Assembly (NCBI GenBank): GCA_964589175.1
Contig: CAZPRY010000011.1
Span: forward strand, 1 to 64,000
Source of the DNA: CAZPRY01 sp964589175
GTDB lineage: Bacteria; Fidelibacterota; UBA2242
Length of the DNA stretch: 64,000 bases
Direction: 5' to 3'
The notes below the pieces were generated by a model. That model was given only the letters and a program-made list of their open reading frames with translations, was not told where the DNA came from and did no database searches. This document shows positions 26,762-36,276 of this stretch, in pieces. The stretch's first letter is position 1; every line of letters begins with the position of its first letter. The translations under genes and the position numbers were made by a program.

Positions 26762-27112
26762 ATGCAAGACTACAAATGGGATGATCTGGACAAAGACGGT
26801 TTGACTTATTTGATGGAGAACCGCAAGGAGATCGTAAAAATCTATCAGAAGATGGTCAATCATCTCGGGACGCATCTGGATGAGAAAACGCGGCAATTGA
26901 TCATGCTGGCGATCCAGGTGAACAGCCCCTCGCCTTCGGCGATTAAGATTATCATTCCCAAAGCCGTGCGGGCCGGCGCAACCCGCGATGAAATTATCGA
27001 TACATTGATCTTGACAATTCCGGTAGTCGGGCTTTCTACCGTCGTGAAAATGCTGCCTTTGGTTCTCAAGGAACTGGAAACCCTGGAAGGCATTTACCCC
27101 GAATTGGGCTGA
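26762..27112 (+). CDS. carboxymuconolactone decarboxylase/AhpD-fold protein lacking the cysteine pair
   Basis: This protein of about 116 residues has the helical AhpD/CMD layout, with LDEKTRQLIMLAIQVNSPSPSAIKIIIPKAVRAGATRDEIIDTL aligning with the family's core in shortened form. The usual CxxC redox pair is replaced by Ser and Pro (SPSPSA), so it cannot be a peroxidatic AhpD. ATG 26762 follows GAAGGATGAG and is preferred to the upstream TTG 26744. It lies between ilvE and hypF on the same strand. A binding or non-redox role is likely; the true function is unknown. Confidence 0.8.
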   Translation: MQDYKWDDLDKDGLTYLMENRKEIVKIYQKMVNHLGTHLDEKTRQLIMLAIQVNSPSPSAIKIIIPKAVRAGATRDEIIDTLILTIPVVGLSTVVKMLPLVLKELETLEGIYPELG

Positions 27113-27191
27113 AACGGCGTTTTTGAACGCGCCGATTTTTTGTTTATTTTATCCGTCGTCAGGTTTATATTCTTCCCAACAAAACGCACGG

Positions 27192-29552
27192 GTGTTCATC
27201 GTCCGATCGAACGAATTGACTAACAATATCATCCATATTAGTGGAATTGTACAGGGCGTCGGCTTCAGGCCCTTTGTTTATAATCTGGCCCGGAAATACG
27301 GCCTCGGCGGTTATGTGTACAATGATACCAAAGGAGTCACCGTCGTCATCCAGGGCGATCCGGAGCGCATCATCGATTTCGCGCGGGAACTCCGCGAGCG
27401 GCCGCCCGTCCAAAGCCGGATCGACAGTTTCGCTATGTCCGATTGGAAAACTGACGAAACTTACCGTTCCTTCAACATCGTCGATAGCCGGGTCAGGGAA
27501 GGCGAGCCGGTACAGATTTCGCCCGATCTGGATGTCTGTCCCGATTGCTTGCGGGAATTGATGAATCCGGGCGACCGGCGTTATCTCTATCCCTTCATCA
27601 ATTGCACCAACTGCGGCCCGCGCTTTACGATCATCGAGCGGATTCCCTACGACCGGCCCTACACCACGATGCGCCATTTCCGGATGTGCCCGGAGTGCCG
27701 GAAGGAATACGACGATCCCGGCAACCGGCGCTTTCACGCCCAGCCGAACGCCTGCCCGGTCTGCGGCCCGCACATCCAACTTGCCGAAAAAGACGGGACT
27801 GTGATTCTCGAAGGCGAAAGTGCGATCACGAACGAGAAACTCTTACACCAGGCTACGCAGTTTTTACAAGAAGGGAAAATTCTGGCCGTGAAGGGGATCG
27901 GCGGCTTTCACCTGGCCTGCGATGCTCTGAACGAGACGGCGGTGGCAACGCTGCGCAAACGTAAATTCCGCGAGGACAAACCCTTCGCGGTCATGTTTCC
28001 CGATCTGCAAAGCGCACGCGAATATTGCCAGATTTCAGCCCCTGAAGAAAGCGCGCTGGCATCTTCCCGGCGTCCGATTGTGCTGGTCAGAAAGCAGGCC
28101 GACCGGGATCTGGCCTCATCGATCGCACCCCGCAATCAGTACATCGGGGCGATGCGGCCCTATACCCCGTTGCACTACCTGCTGATGCATTTTTTCAAAG
28201 GGCCGCTGGTGATGACGAGCGGTAATATCAGCGACGAGCCCGTGGTCTATACGAACGCGGCGGCTTTCGGGCGATTATCGGGAATTGCCGATGTTTTTCT
28301 GGTCCACAACCGCGCTATTCACATGCGCTGCGACGATTCGGTTTTGCGCATCCGTAAAGGGCTGGAATACCCGATCCGCCGATCGAGGGGCTTTGTGCCC
28401 GACCGGATTGCAGTGGAGTGGGAATTTCCGGAACCGGTGCTGGCCTGCGGACCGGAGCAGAAAAACACCTTTGCCCTGGCGCGCTCGAACCTGGTTTATC
28501 TCAGCCATCATATCGGCGACATGGAGAACTTCGAGACACTCCAATCCTTCGAGAGCGGCATCCGCCATTTCAAGGATGTGCTGCAGATCGAGCCGGGTAT
28601 CGTGGCTTTCGATATGCATCCCGATTACCTGAGCACACAGTACGCCCGGGCTTACCCGGAGAAAACGGCGGCTGGCCGGCCGGTTCGGAAAATCGCGGTG
28701 CAGCATCACCACGCCCACGCGGTCGCTTGCATGGCTGAAAATGGTTTGAACCGACCCGTGATTGCCGTGGTGCTGGACGGCACCGGCTACGGTACCGACG
28801 GCACGATCTGGGGCGGCGAGATTCTGCTGACGGAATTTGCGCGTTTCCGGCGACTCGGGCATTTTACCACAGTTGCCATGCCGGGCGGCAAAGCGGCCGT
28901 CCGCAATCCCTGGCAGATGGCCTTGTCTTACCTGTTTCAGTTGTACGGATCGGATGCTTTATGCATGGATTTTCCGTTTCTGAAAGAGATCGATTTACCA
29001 GTGCAGGAACTGATTTTAAGCCTGCTGCAATCCGGTGGGAATTTCCCGGTGACCTCGAGTTGTGGGCGGCTCTTCGATGCGGCCGCGGCGATTGCCGGGG
29101 TGCGCAATTCCGTTCATTATGAAGGCCAGGCGGCTGTGGAGTTCGAGCAACTGGTTCACGAACCCGCGGATGTATTCTATCACTTTACGATCAATCGGGC
29201 TGACGAACCGTTCGAGATCGATTGGCGCCCGGCTGTCGCGCAATTGGTCGAAGATGTGCGCCATGCCGTTCCGCAGTCCGTCATTGCGGCGAAATTTCAT
29301 AACGGTCTGGCTCACGGGCTTTATGAAGCCGTGCTTTTCGCGGCCGAGACGACCGGGATACGCGAGATCGTGCTGAGCGGCGGGGTCTTCATGAACCGGG
29401 TTTTGCTGACACGTCTGGATAATCTACTTGAAAATGGCGGATTTACGGTTTATACTCACAGGGCGGTTCCGGCCAATGACGGCGGGATCGCGCTGGGGCA
29501 GGCCGTTATCGCCAGCGCCATTCCGGAAACCGGCCAAGAGAAAGGTAAGTAG
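27192..29552 (+). CDS. hypF: carbamoyltransferase HypF, [NiFe]-hydrogenase maturation
   Basis: HypF uses carbamoyl phosphate and ATP to carbamoylate the C-terminal cysteine of HypE, the first step in making the cyanide ligands of the NiFe site. In order are an acylphosphatase domain (IHISGIVQGVGFRPFVYNLA), two zinc-finger motifs (CPDC...CTNC and CPEC...CPVC), a YrdC-like domain (AVKGIGGFHLACDA, FREDKPFAVM) and the Kae1-like carbamoyltransferase domain with HHHAHAVACMAENG and DGTGYGTDG. A GTG at 27192 is the best start; a TTG at 27123 would add an AT-rich tail with no homology. About 786 residues, normal length. It opens the hyp operon. Confidence 0.96.
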   Translation: MFIVRSNELTNNIIHISGIVQGVGFRPFVYNLARKYGLGGYVYNDTKGVTVVIQGDPERIIDFARELRERPPVQSRIDSFAMSDWKTDETYRSFNIVDSRVREGEPVQISPDLDVCPDCLRELMNPGDRRYLYPFINCTNCGPRFTIIERIPYDRPYTTMRHFRMCPECRKEYDDPGNRRFHAQPNACPVCGPHIQLAEKDGTVILEGESAITNEKLLHQATQFLQEGKILAVKGIGGFHLACDALNETAVATLRKRKFREDKPFAVMFPDLQSAREYCQISAPEESALASSRRPIVLVRKQADRDLASSIAPRNQYIGAMRPYTPLHYLLMHFFKGPLVMTSGNISDEPVVYTNAAAFGRLSGIADVFLVHNRAIHMRCDDSVLRIRKGLEYPIRRSRGFVPDRIAVEWEFPEPVLACGPEQKNTFALARSNLVYLSHHIGDMENFETLQSFESGIRHFKDVLQIEPGIVAFDMHPDYLSTQYARAYPEKTAAGRPVRKIAVQHHHAHAVACMAENGLNRPVIAVVLDGTGYGTDGTIWGGEILLTEFARFRRLGHFTTVAMPGGKAAVRNPWQMALSYLFQLYGSDALCMDFPFLKEIDLPVQELILSLLQSGGNFPVTSSCGRLFDAAAAIAGVRNSVHYEGQAAVEFEQLVHEPADVFYHFTINRADEPFEIDWRPAVAQLVEDVRHAVPQSVIAAKFHNGLAHGLYEAVLFAAETTGIREIVLSGGVFMNRVLLTRLDNLLENGGFTVYTHRAVPANDGGIALGQAVIASAIPETGQEKGK

Positions 29553-29557
29553 TCCGC

Positions 29558-29800
29558 ATGTGTTTAGCCATTCCCATGAAAATTATAGATATTACGGATA
29601 ACCGGGCGACCGCCGATGTCGGCGGTGTGCAATATCAGGCTTATCTCGATCTGATCAGCGATGCGAAAGTCGGTGATTACATCATCGTGCATGCCGGATT
29701 CGCCATTGAAAAATTGAATGAAGCGGAAGCCCAGGAAAGCCTGGCCATCTGGCGCGAGATCGCACAGGTAACCGAAGAACGGCGTAAGAACAGGAACTGA
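29558..29800 (+). CDS. hypC: hydrogenase assembly chaperone HypC
   Basis: HypC is the 80-residue chaperone that, with HypD, carries the Fe(CN)2CO unit to the hydrogenase large subunit. The essential N-terminal MCLAIP with Cys2 is present, as are VGDYIIVHAGFAIEKLNEAEA and an OB-fold pattern. It starts five bases after hypF. A single HypC, rather than a HypC/HybG pair, fits one main hydrogenase target. Confidence 0.96.
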   Translation: MCLAIPMKIIDITDNRATADVGGVQYQAYLDLISDAKVGDYIIVHAGFAIEKLNEAEAQESLAIWREIAQVTEERRKNRN

Positions 29801-29805
29801 ACGCA

Positions 29806-30906
29806 TTGGTCCGATACATCGATGAATATCGCGATTCAAGCCTGGCGAACTCAATTGCCGCCCGGATTCACGAGATCATGCCCGACAAGCCGCTACGCTT
29901 CATGGAGGTCTGCGGTGGGCACACGGTCACCATTCACAAATACGGGATCCGCTCGCTGCTGCCCGAAAAGCTGCATCTGATCAGCGGGCCAGGTTGCCCG
30001 GTCTGCGTCACGAGCACTGCTTTCATCGACACAGCCATTCAAATAGCGCGGCATAGGGACACGATTATTACGACCTTCGGGGACATGATGCGTGTGCCGG
30101 GCAGCGAATCGAGCCTGCTACAAGAGCAATCGGTGGGCGCAGATGTGCGTATCTGCTACTCGCCGCAGGATGCGCTGGATATCGCCGTGCAGAACCCGAA
30201 ACGGGAAGTCGTTTTCCTGGGCATCGGTTTCGAGACTACCGTCCCGGCGGTAGCGGCGACGATCCTCAACGCCGGGCGCGATTCGGTCGAAAACTTCAGC
30301 GTACTCTCTTCACATAAAACCATGCCCAACGCGATGAAAGCCATCGTTTCTGCGGGTGAAGTTGCCCTGAACGGATTCATCTGCCCTGGGCATGTTTCGG
30401 CGATTACGGGTTTGCACATCTATGAATTCCTGGCGTGCGACTACCGCATGCCGTGCGTCATTTCCGGTTTCGAACCGGTTGACATGCTGGAGACGATCTA
30501 CTTGCTCGTGAAACAGGCCGCGGAAGGGCGATCCGCCGTCGAAAATCAATACACGCGCGCCGTTCGAAACGAGGGCAATCTCAAAGCCCTGCAAATAGTC
30601 CGGGAAGTATTTGAGGAATGCGATGATTCCTGGCGCGGCATTGGCGTCATTGAGAAGAGTGGCTTGGGTATCCGCCCCGAATACGGAAAGTTCGATGCCT
30701 CGAACAAGTTTGAAATTGAGGTGCCGTGCTGCGCAGAGTTTCCGGGCTGTATCTGCGGCGAGATCATGCGCGGCGTCAGGATTCCGACCGAGTGTTCGTT
30801 ATTCGGAAAAATCTGCCGGCCGGAAGATCCGAAGGGCGCCTGCATGGTCAGCCATGAGGGAGCCTGTGCCACCTATTATCAGTACGGCGGAGGGGGAGAA
30901 GGCTAA
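29806..30906 (+). CDS. hypD: hydrogenase formation protein HypD
   Basis: HypD is the Fe-S scaffold on which the Fe(CN)2CO group is built together with HypC. Seen are MEVCGGHTVTIHKYG, GPGCPVCVT (iron-binding cysteines), FETTVPA, and the C-terminal [4Fe-4S] region FPGCICGEIMRG...CSLFGKIC. The length of 366 residues is typical. The start is a TTG at 29806, preceded by AGGAA; no ATG fits the conserved N-terminus (VRYIDEYRD). It lies five bases from hypC. Confidence 0.96.
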   Translation: MVRYIDEYRDSSLANSIAARIHEIMPDKPLRFMEVCGGHTVTIHKYGIRSLLPEKLHLISGPGCPVCVTSTAFIDTAIQIARHRDTIITTFGDMMRVPGSESSLLQEQSVGADVRICYSPQDALDIAVQNPKREVVFLGIGFETTVPAVAATILNAGRDSVENFSVLSSHKTMPNAMKAIVSAGEVALNGFICPGHVSAITGLHIYEFLACDYRMPCVISGFEPVDMLETIYLLVKQAAEGRSAVENQYTRAVRNEGNLKALQIVREVFEECDDSWRGIGVIEKSGLGIRPEYGKFDASNKFEIEVPCCAEFPGCICGEIMRGVRIPTECSLFGKICRPEDPKGACMVSHEGACATYYQYGGGGEG

Positions 30907-30908
30907 AA

Positions 30909-31922
30909 ATGCAACGGGACGCGACCATTCAGAAAGCCCACGGCAGCGGCGGACATTACACCCACGATCTGATCCGCAACCTGTTCGGCCGGTATTTCGA
31001 CAACGCGCCGCTGAAGCAATACGGCGATTCGGCGGTGCTGGATAAATTGCAGGGACGGCTGGTGTTTACAACCGATTCACACGTGGTCAAGCCGCTCTTT
31101 TTCCCGGGCGGCGACATCGGCAAACTGGCTGTGACCGGCACGGTCAACGACTTGGCGGTGGCCGGGGCGAAGCCGCTGTGGCTCTCCTGCGGCATGATCA
31201 TCGAAGAAGGCTTTTCAATCGCCACCCTGGAGCAAATCGTAAAATCGATGCGGCAGGCCGCCGATTCAGCCGGCGTCTACATCGTCACCGGCGACACGAA
31301 AGTCGTCGGGCATGGCGAAGCGGACGGGATCTATATCTCAACCGCCGGGGTCGGTGAATTGCCCGAGGGCCTGGACCTGACGCCGGAGAAAATTGCACCC
31401 GGAGACTGCGTGCTGGTCAGCGGATTCATCGGTGACCACGAAGCGGCGATTATCAAGGCACGTCACAGTTTTAAGATGGAAATGGAAATCGAGAGCGATT
31501 GTGCCGCCGTACATGAGTTGACCGCCCGGCTGGTCAGCAACATCCCTTCGTTGCGGATCATGCGCGATCCGACCCGGGGCGGGCTGGCTACGACGCTGAA
31601 TGAATTCGTCTTCGAGCGGCCTTTCGGTATTCGCATTTTCGAAGATCGAATCCCGGTCCGCGATGTGGTCAAAGGCATTTGCGAGCCGTTGGGTTATGAA
31701 CCGTGGTACCTGGCCAATGAAGGCAAAATCGTGGTCATCACGGGCAGGGACGAGGCGCAGAAGGTACTTGATATTTTACAGGAGCATCCGCTCGGCCGGG
31801 ACGCCGTCCTGATTGGCGAAGTCGTCGCCGAGCCGCGCGGCCGGGTTCTGCTGCACACACTGATCGGAACCGACCGCATTCTCGATATGCTCAGCGGGAC
31901 GATGCTGCCGCGCATTTGTTGA
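30909..31922 (+). CDS. hypE: hydrogenase maturation protein HypE
   Basis: HypE is an ATP-dependent dehydratase of the PurM fold that turns the thiocarboxamide on its own C-terminal cysteine into thiocyanate, the donor of cyanide to iron. The open frame ends MLPRIC, the invariant Cys-terminal tail. Other signatures are KAHGSGGHYTHDLI, VFTTDSHVVKPLFFPGGDIG and VTGDTKVV. It starts two bases after hypD stops. Confidence 0.97.
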   Translation: MQRDATIQKAHGSGGHYTHDLIRNLFGRYFDNAPLKQYGDSAVLDKLQGRLVFTTDSHVVKPLFFPGGDIGKLAVTGTVNDLAVAGAKPLWLSCGMIIEEGFSIATLEQIVKSMRQAADSAGVYIVTGDTKVVGHGEADGIYISTAGVGELPEGLDLTPEKIAPGDCVLVSGFIGDHEAAIIKARHSFKMEMEIESDCAAVHELTARLVSNIPSLRIMRDPTRGGLATTLNEFVFERPFGIRIFEDRIPVRDVVKGICEPLGYEPWYLANEGKIVVITGRDEAQKVLDILQEHPLGRDAVLIGEVVAEPRGRVLLHTLIGTDRILDMLSGTMLPRIC

Positions 31923-31950
31923 TTGGAAAAGTTTTTCGAGTTGAAATTTT

Positions 31951-32298
31951 ATGCATGAACTGACCATCGCCCAAAATATTGTCAATATCGTCCAGGAAGA
32001 AATTGCGCGGCAAAACCTGCTCGGCAAAGTGAAGTTGATTCGCTTTAAAGCCGGGAAGATGAACGCCATTATCCCGGAGTCCCTGCAATTTGGATTTGCC
32101 GCCACGACGAAAGATAGCGCGGCGATGCGGGATGCGGTCCTGGAAATTGAGGAAATTCCGCTGAAAGTGCGCTGCGGAAGTTGCCGGCGGGAGGAAATCA
32201 TCGACGAGCCGCAATTTATCTGTTCGCAGTGCGGATCGGGCGACCTTGAGATTTTATCGGGAAAAGAGATGTTCGTGGATAATTTTGAGATCGAGTAA
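31951..32298 (+). CDS. hypA: nickel metallochaperone HypA
   Basis: HypA inserts nickel with HypB. The N-terminal MHELTIAQNIV provides the Ni-binding His2, and the zinc site is formed by CGSC (16 residues) CSQC near residues 73-93. The 115-residue length is standard. It follows hypE by 28 bases and precedes hypB in the same transcript. Confidence 0.96.
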   Translation: MHELTIAQNIVNIVQEEIARQNLLGKVKLIRFKAGKMNAIIPESLQFGFAATTKDSAAMRDAVLEIEEIPLKVRCGSCRREEIIDEPQFICSQCGSGDLEILSGKEMFVDNFEIE

Positions 32299-32328
32299 TA
32301 ATCGGATTTGGACCATTGAGGAGAGAGT

Positions 32329-32991
32329 ATGAAAATTCAGGTAGTGCGAAATGTATTGGAGGCGAACGACCGGCTGGCGGGTGAAATCCGTAAGCGGAAT
32401 GCGAAATCAGGAATCCTGCTGCTGAACATCATGAGTTCGCCGGGTTCGGGCAAAACCAGCCTGCTGGAGAAACTGATTCCGCTTCTTCAGGAAGACGGTT
32501 TGCGCATCGGCGTAATCGAAGGCGATATCACCACGATGTGCGATGCCGAGCGGATCGCCAAACTGGATATCCCGGTTTCGCAGATCAACACCGAACCGTT
32601 TGGCGGCGATTGCCACCTCGGTTCCGAAGTGATCATGCCGGCTCTGGATCATTTCGATCCGAAAGAGACCGACCTCATTTTCATCGAGAATGTCGGCAAC
32701 CTGGTCTGCCCGGCGGAGTTCGACACCGGCGCCAACGCCAATATCGTCGTCATCAGCACTACCGAAGGCGAAGACAAGCCGCTCAAGTATCCACTGATGT
32801 TCCGCACCTGCCGGCTGGCGGTTATCAACAAGGTCGATCTGCTGCCGCACCTCGATTTTAATATCGATGAACTGGAGCAGAATATCCGCCGGATTCAGCC
32901 CCATATGGACATTTTCAGAGTATCCGCCCGAACCGGCGAGGGCATCGCGGCGGTTCGCGATTGGGTCGAAAAAATGCACATCAAGGCGTAG
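32329..32991 (+). CDS. hypB: nickel-inserting GTPase HypB
   Basis: HypB is the GTPase that powers nickel insertion. Visible are the P-loop SSPGSGKTSLL, the conserved metal-binding Cys/His segment GGDCHLGSEV, LVCPAEFDTGAN and the guanine-specificity NKVDLL. There is no His-rich nickel-storage stretch at the N-terminus, which simply starts MKIQVVRNVLEANDRLA. The gene completes the hypFCDEAB set needed for the hydrogenase encoded 10 kb further on. Confidence 0.96.
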   Translation: MKIQVVRNVLEANDRLAGEIRKRNAKSGILLLNIMSSPGSGKTSLLEKLIPLLQEDGLRIGVIEGDITTMCDAERIAKLDIPVSQINTEPFGGDCHLGSEVIMPALDHFDPKETDLIFIENVGNLVCPAEFDTGANANIVVISTTEGEDKPLKYPLMFRTCRLAVINKVDLLPHLDFNIDELEQNIRRIQPHMDIFRVSARTGEGIAAVRDWVEKMHIKA

Positions 32992-33106
32992 AAAGTCTCT
33001 TTTGGAAATTCGGCAATTTTGGATAGATTTGGACATGCGCAACGGTTCACGGCGATTCAGACTCGCAAATTATCTATCTATTCAAACCCATGGGAGTAAC
33101 TGAGCA

Positions 33107-33484
33107 ATGGCCCGAAAGATTTTGATTATTGATGACGATATCGATCTCGTGGAGGTTTTGCGGATCGTATTGGAGGGTGAGAATTTTGAAGTCCTCGATG
33201 CGCAGAACGGTGAGCGCGGGATGCGGATGATCCATAAGGAGAAACCGGATCTCATCATTCTGGATGTTATGATGGATACCGAAGATGAAGGTTTCCACGT
33301 GGCGAATAAACTGAAGGCCGATGAGCATACTTGCAAAATTCCCATCGTTATGTTGACGGCTGTGAGCCAGATGACGGGATATCGCTACGGTAAAGATACG
33401 GACAGCCTGCCGGTCGAGGAGTATCTGGAGAAACCGGTCATGCCGAATAAAATCGTGGAAGTCATCCGCAAGTATATTTCCTAG
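33107..33484 (+). CDS. stand-alone response regulator receiver domain
   Basis: This 125-residue CheY-like protein has the acidic pocket Asp9-Asp10, the phosphate-acceptor Asp53 (LIILDVMM), the switch Thr in VMLTAVS and the conserved Lys of YLEKPV. There is no output domain. It starts 115 bases after hypB and is followed by an intrinsic terminator, so it may share the hyp transcript. No kinase is adjacent; the histidine kinase at the end of the hydrogenase operon (55092-56459) is a candidate partner by inference only. Confidence 0.92.
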   Translation: MARKILIIDDDIDLVEVLRIVLEGENFEVLDAQNGERGMRMIHKEKPDLIILDVMMDTEDEGFHVANKLKADEHTCKIPIVMLTAVSQMTGYRYGKDTDSLPVEEYLEKPVMPNKIVEVIRKYIS

Positions 33485-33510
33485 GCGAAACCGAAACCAG
33501 TCATTTATTT

Positions 33511-33539
33511 AAAAAGGCCGGGATTTTCCGGCCTTTTTT
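33511..33539 (+). terminator. intrinsic terminator after the hyp operon and receiver gene
   Basis: Perfect arms AAAAAGGCCGG (33511-33521) and CCGGCCTTTTT with a short ATTTT-type loop are followed by more T. The symmetric A and T flanks let it also stop the opposing transcript from the 33604-36276 gene. Confidence 0.88.
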
Positions 33540-33603
33540 ATAGAACAACTAATCTTGTTTCCGGTCACGGTGCTCCGCGCCGTAACCAATAATGCGCTTC
33601 GGA

Positions 33604-36276
33604 TCAGAACCAGACGCTCAGCCGCAGCTTAGCGCGAAGTTCGTTATAGTCTTTCTCCGGGTTCAGGTAATCCTTCACGATGACCTGGTCCAGGTTGGCG
33701 CTGAAACTCAGGTTCTTCGCGAACTTGGCCTGCGTGCCGGCTTTGAGCGTGAATTTGCTGTTGTCGATGTTAACCTGGTCGATAAACGGCTCGCCGTCAT
33801 CCCACTGGGTATTCGCGTTCAAATCGTCAAATTCTTCGCCGCTGTCGAATGCGCCGTTCATGTCCTTGAATCCCCGGACATAGTTGAAGCCAACAAAGCT
33901 GCTCAATTTTTTGTCGAAAAATTTATAAGATATTTTGCCGCTGAGCAGGTTGAAAACCGTCTCGGTCTGTAATACCGCTTCGGGGGCGTTGACCGAGCGT
34001 CCGATTCCCAGTGTCAGCGAAAGCGGCGAATCGAAATTGACGGCCAGGGCTCCGGTCAGCGAATTCGTCTTGAAATTGGAATTCTGCGCTTCCGTGGCAT
34101 TGCGGTCGTCATAATCCATGAACATGAGGTTGCCGCTCAGGTTTAGCGAGGTCTTTTGGATATTGAAGCGGTAGGCCGGGCTGATCGTATGGGTTATGGT
34201 CGCATTGTCGTTCAGGACGAGGCCGTCTTCGGTTTCCGTGATTCCAGCCGGCAGCGCGCCGCTGCGCAGCATCGATCGGATCGAATAGTTAATCGTCGGC
34301 AGTTTGCTGAAATTCAGGCCGATTCCGGCGCTGACCGTTCGCGAAGTTGTCGTTTGTGGACGGGTGTCGCCGGCGACGTTGTCGTGGTAATCTTCCAGGC
34401 CGCCGGAGAGCGAAACCTGGTTTTTCCAGACGCGCATGCGGGCCTGGGTTTTGAGCCCCTGGTAGTCGGTGCGGATGGCGGCGTTGGCGAAGGAATTATA
34501 ATTCGCCGGGACGCGCTGGTATTCGGAGACAAAGTCGATAGTCGTGAATTTCAGCGGTATGGGCGTGCGGAACTCGGTGCGATAGGTCCCGTTCTTCACG
34601 AAGTCGCCCAGCAGGTAATCATTGACCAGATACCCGGCATCGTCGACGCGGTCCATGTCGGGCAGCGGGACCGATACACCGCGGCCTTCCGCGCTGCCGA
34701 AGAGGATATCGTCGGTGAGTTGATAGCCCAGGAAATCGGCGATGCTCGTCAGATTATCAGACGTAAAGCCGCCTTCGTCAATCAGCAGTGAGTCGCCGTC
34801 CAGAACGTCATTGGCGGCCGAGAATGCGATTTCCCCGCTAAGCACCGTGCGGTCGTGGTTGAAATGAATCGTGGCGTCGGCGCCGCCGACGACATTACCG
34901 AGGATGCTGTATTTCTCCTCCAGATCGCTGTAGGGCAGGTCAAAACTTGCCAGATCGTCGTACGATTTAAAACCGGAGAAACCGACGTTGAAATGGCGGA
35001 AGAAGTCCATCTCGGTACGCAGCCCCTGAATTTTGCGGCGCGGCGTTCCGCGGGTGTGGTCCACGTAGATCGAATCACCGTCTTCGGTTTTGATCAGCTG
35101 CCAGGTGCTGGAATCCGGGTTGCTGTGCGTGATGGATTGAATCAGCTGTTTCGTCTCGCCCTGGATATAGGTTGTTTTCCACCAGCCGAGTTTCAACTGG
35201 GAAGACAGGCCGCGCACGCGCGTACCTTTGATAGTCAGATAGCTGAATTCCGGCGTGTAGTCGCCATAGGACAGATCCAGAAGCGGCGAGCGCATGTCGA
35301 TACGCAGGCGATTCAGCGGCTGGCGGCGCTTGTCCAGTTCGGTGGCATTGTCGTCGATGAGATGGGTATTCAGCAGCGCCGAGGCGTCGAATTTCACCGG
35401 ACCTAGATTGAAACTAACCTTGGCATTCAAGCGGTGGGTGTCGATCGGCCGGTTATCGGGCTGTTTCTTGCCGGAGTATTTATCGTAATCGCTGTCCAGG
35501 CCCAGGTTCACCCGCAGGTTGATGGCCTCCGCCAGGTTTTTTTTCTCGCCCACGGCGACAGCCAGTTTCTCGGCTTTTCCGATCGTGAATTCAAATGGCT
35601 TTTCATAGAATGCCCCGCTCCGGTCGGCGAACTGGATTCGGATTTCATTCGTGCCGGTCCGGAATGGCCTAGCCGGGACAAAGCTGATAATCTCGCGGGT
35701 GATGGTGGCGTTGGGGGTCAGATCTTCCTTATCCAGCAGCAGTTTTATGGAAGCAAGATCGATATTCTCATTCGGATCGTAGATCGACAGAATCACCGGC
35801 AGCAGGTTCTCTTCACTGATCTCTTCGGGATCGGGACTGAGCAGCTCGATAACGACATCCGGGTGCATCCTCGCTGCGGCACGCTGCATGGATTCCACGC
35901 GTAAAGTCGCCGGCTGGCGTTCGCCGCCTTCCGGCCAGGTGGCCTGGTTGCCGTAGCTATCCTCGGCGAAAAAGTAATAATACAGGGTGCCGGCGACGAC
36001 ATCCAGGGTGGGTATCTGCCCGATGTAGTTAACTTCCAGTTCCATCGGAACAGATGTGAAATTGTCCCTGGGAGAAAAGCGATAGAAGAAGAGCACCTTG
36101 CTAAGGGGCGACTGGTCATTGACGATGGTTTCCAGCCGGATAGCTGCCCCCTCGTAAAACGTCTCCGTCACCGGAACCGGGACAAAATTTGGCGGCTGCC
36201 CGTCATCCTGGGCAAATATTTTACTAGTGCTGAACAACAGCAAGATCATTAGTGCAGTTATAGAAATCTTTCTCAT
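33604..36276 (-). CDS. large outer-membrane beta-barrel protein with N-terminal Ig-like domains
   Basis: This 890-residue protein has a signal peptide ending KIFAQ (about 23). Residues 30-135 form an Ig-like domain of the type that describes loading of surface glycans (AAIRLETIVNDQSPLSKVLFFYR), a second beta domain follows (about 140-240), and the remaining 640 residues have regular amphipathic strands typical of a barrel of more than 20 strands, ending in LSVWF with a terminal Phe as recognised by the BAM complex. It is the last gene of a three-gene unit: its ATG overlaps the upstream stop (TGATG). No TonB box or plug is visible. A secretion pore or anchor for the upstream FN3 protein is a reasonable guess. 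Confidence 0.75.
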   Translation of the reverse strand: MRKISITALMILLLFSTSKIFAQDDGQPPNFVPVPVTETFYEGAAIRLETIVNDQSPLSKVLFFYRFSPRDNFTSVPMELEVNYIGQIPTLDVVAGTLYYYFFAEDSYGNQATWPEGGERQPATLRVESMQRAAARMHPDVVIELLSPDPEEISEENLLPVILSIYDPNENIDLASIKLLLDKEDLTPNATITREIISFVPARPFRTGTNEIRIQFADRSGAFYEKPFEFTIGKAEKLAVAVGEKKNLAEAINLRVNLGLDSDYDKYSGKKQPDNRPIDTHRLNAKVSFNLGPVKFDASALLNTHLIDDNATELDKRRQPLNRLRIDMRSPLLDLSYGDYTPEFSYLTIKGTRVRGLSSQLKLGWWKTTYIQGETKQLIQSITHSNPDSSTWQLIKTEDGDSIYVDHTRGTPRRKIQGLRTEMDFFRHFNVGFSGFKSYDDLASFDLPYSDLEEKYSILGNVVGGADATIHFNHDRTVLSGEIAFSAANDVLDGDSLLIDEGGFTSDNLTSIADFLGYQLTDDILFGSAEGRGVSVPLPDMDRVDDAGYLVNDYLLGDFVKNGTYRTEFRTPIPLKFTTIDFVSEYQRVPANYNSFANAAIRTDYQGLKTQARMRVWKNQVSLSGGLEDYHDNVAGDTRPQTTTSRTVSAGIGLNFSKLPTINYSIRSMLRSGALPAGITETEDGLVLNDNATITHTISPAYRFNIQKTSLNLSGNLMFMDYDDRNATEAQNSNFKTNSLTGALAVNFDSPLSLTLGIGRSVNAPEAVLQTETVFNLLSGKISYKFFDKKLSSFVGFNYVRGFKDMNGAFDSGEEFDDLNANTQWDDGEPFIDQVNIDNSKFTLKAGTQAKFAKNLSFSANLDQVIVKDYLNPEKDYNELRAKLRLSVWF

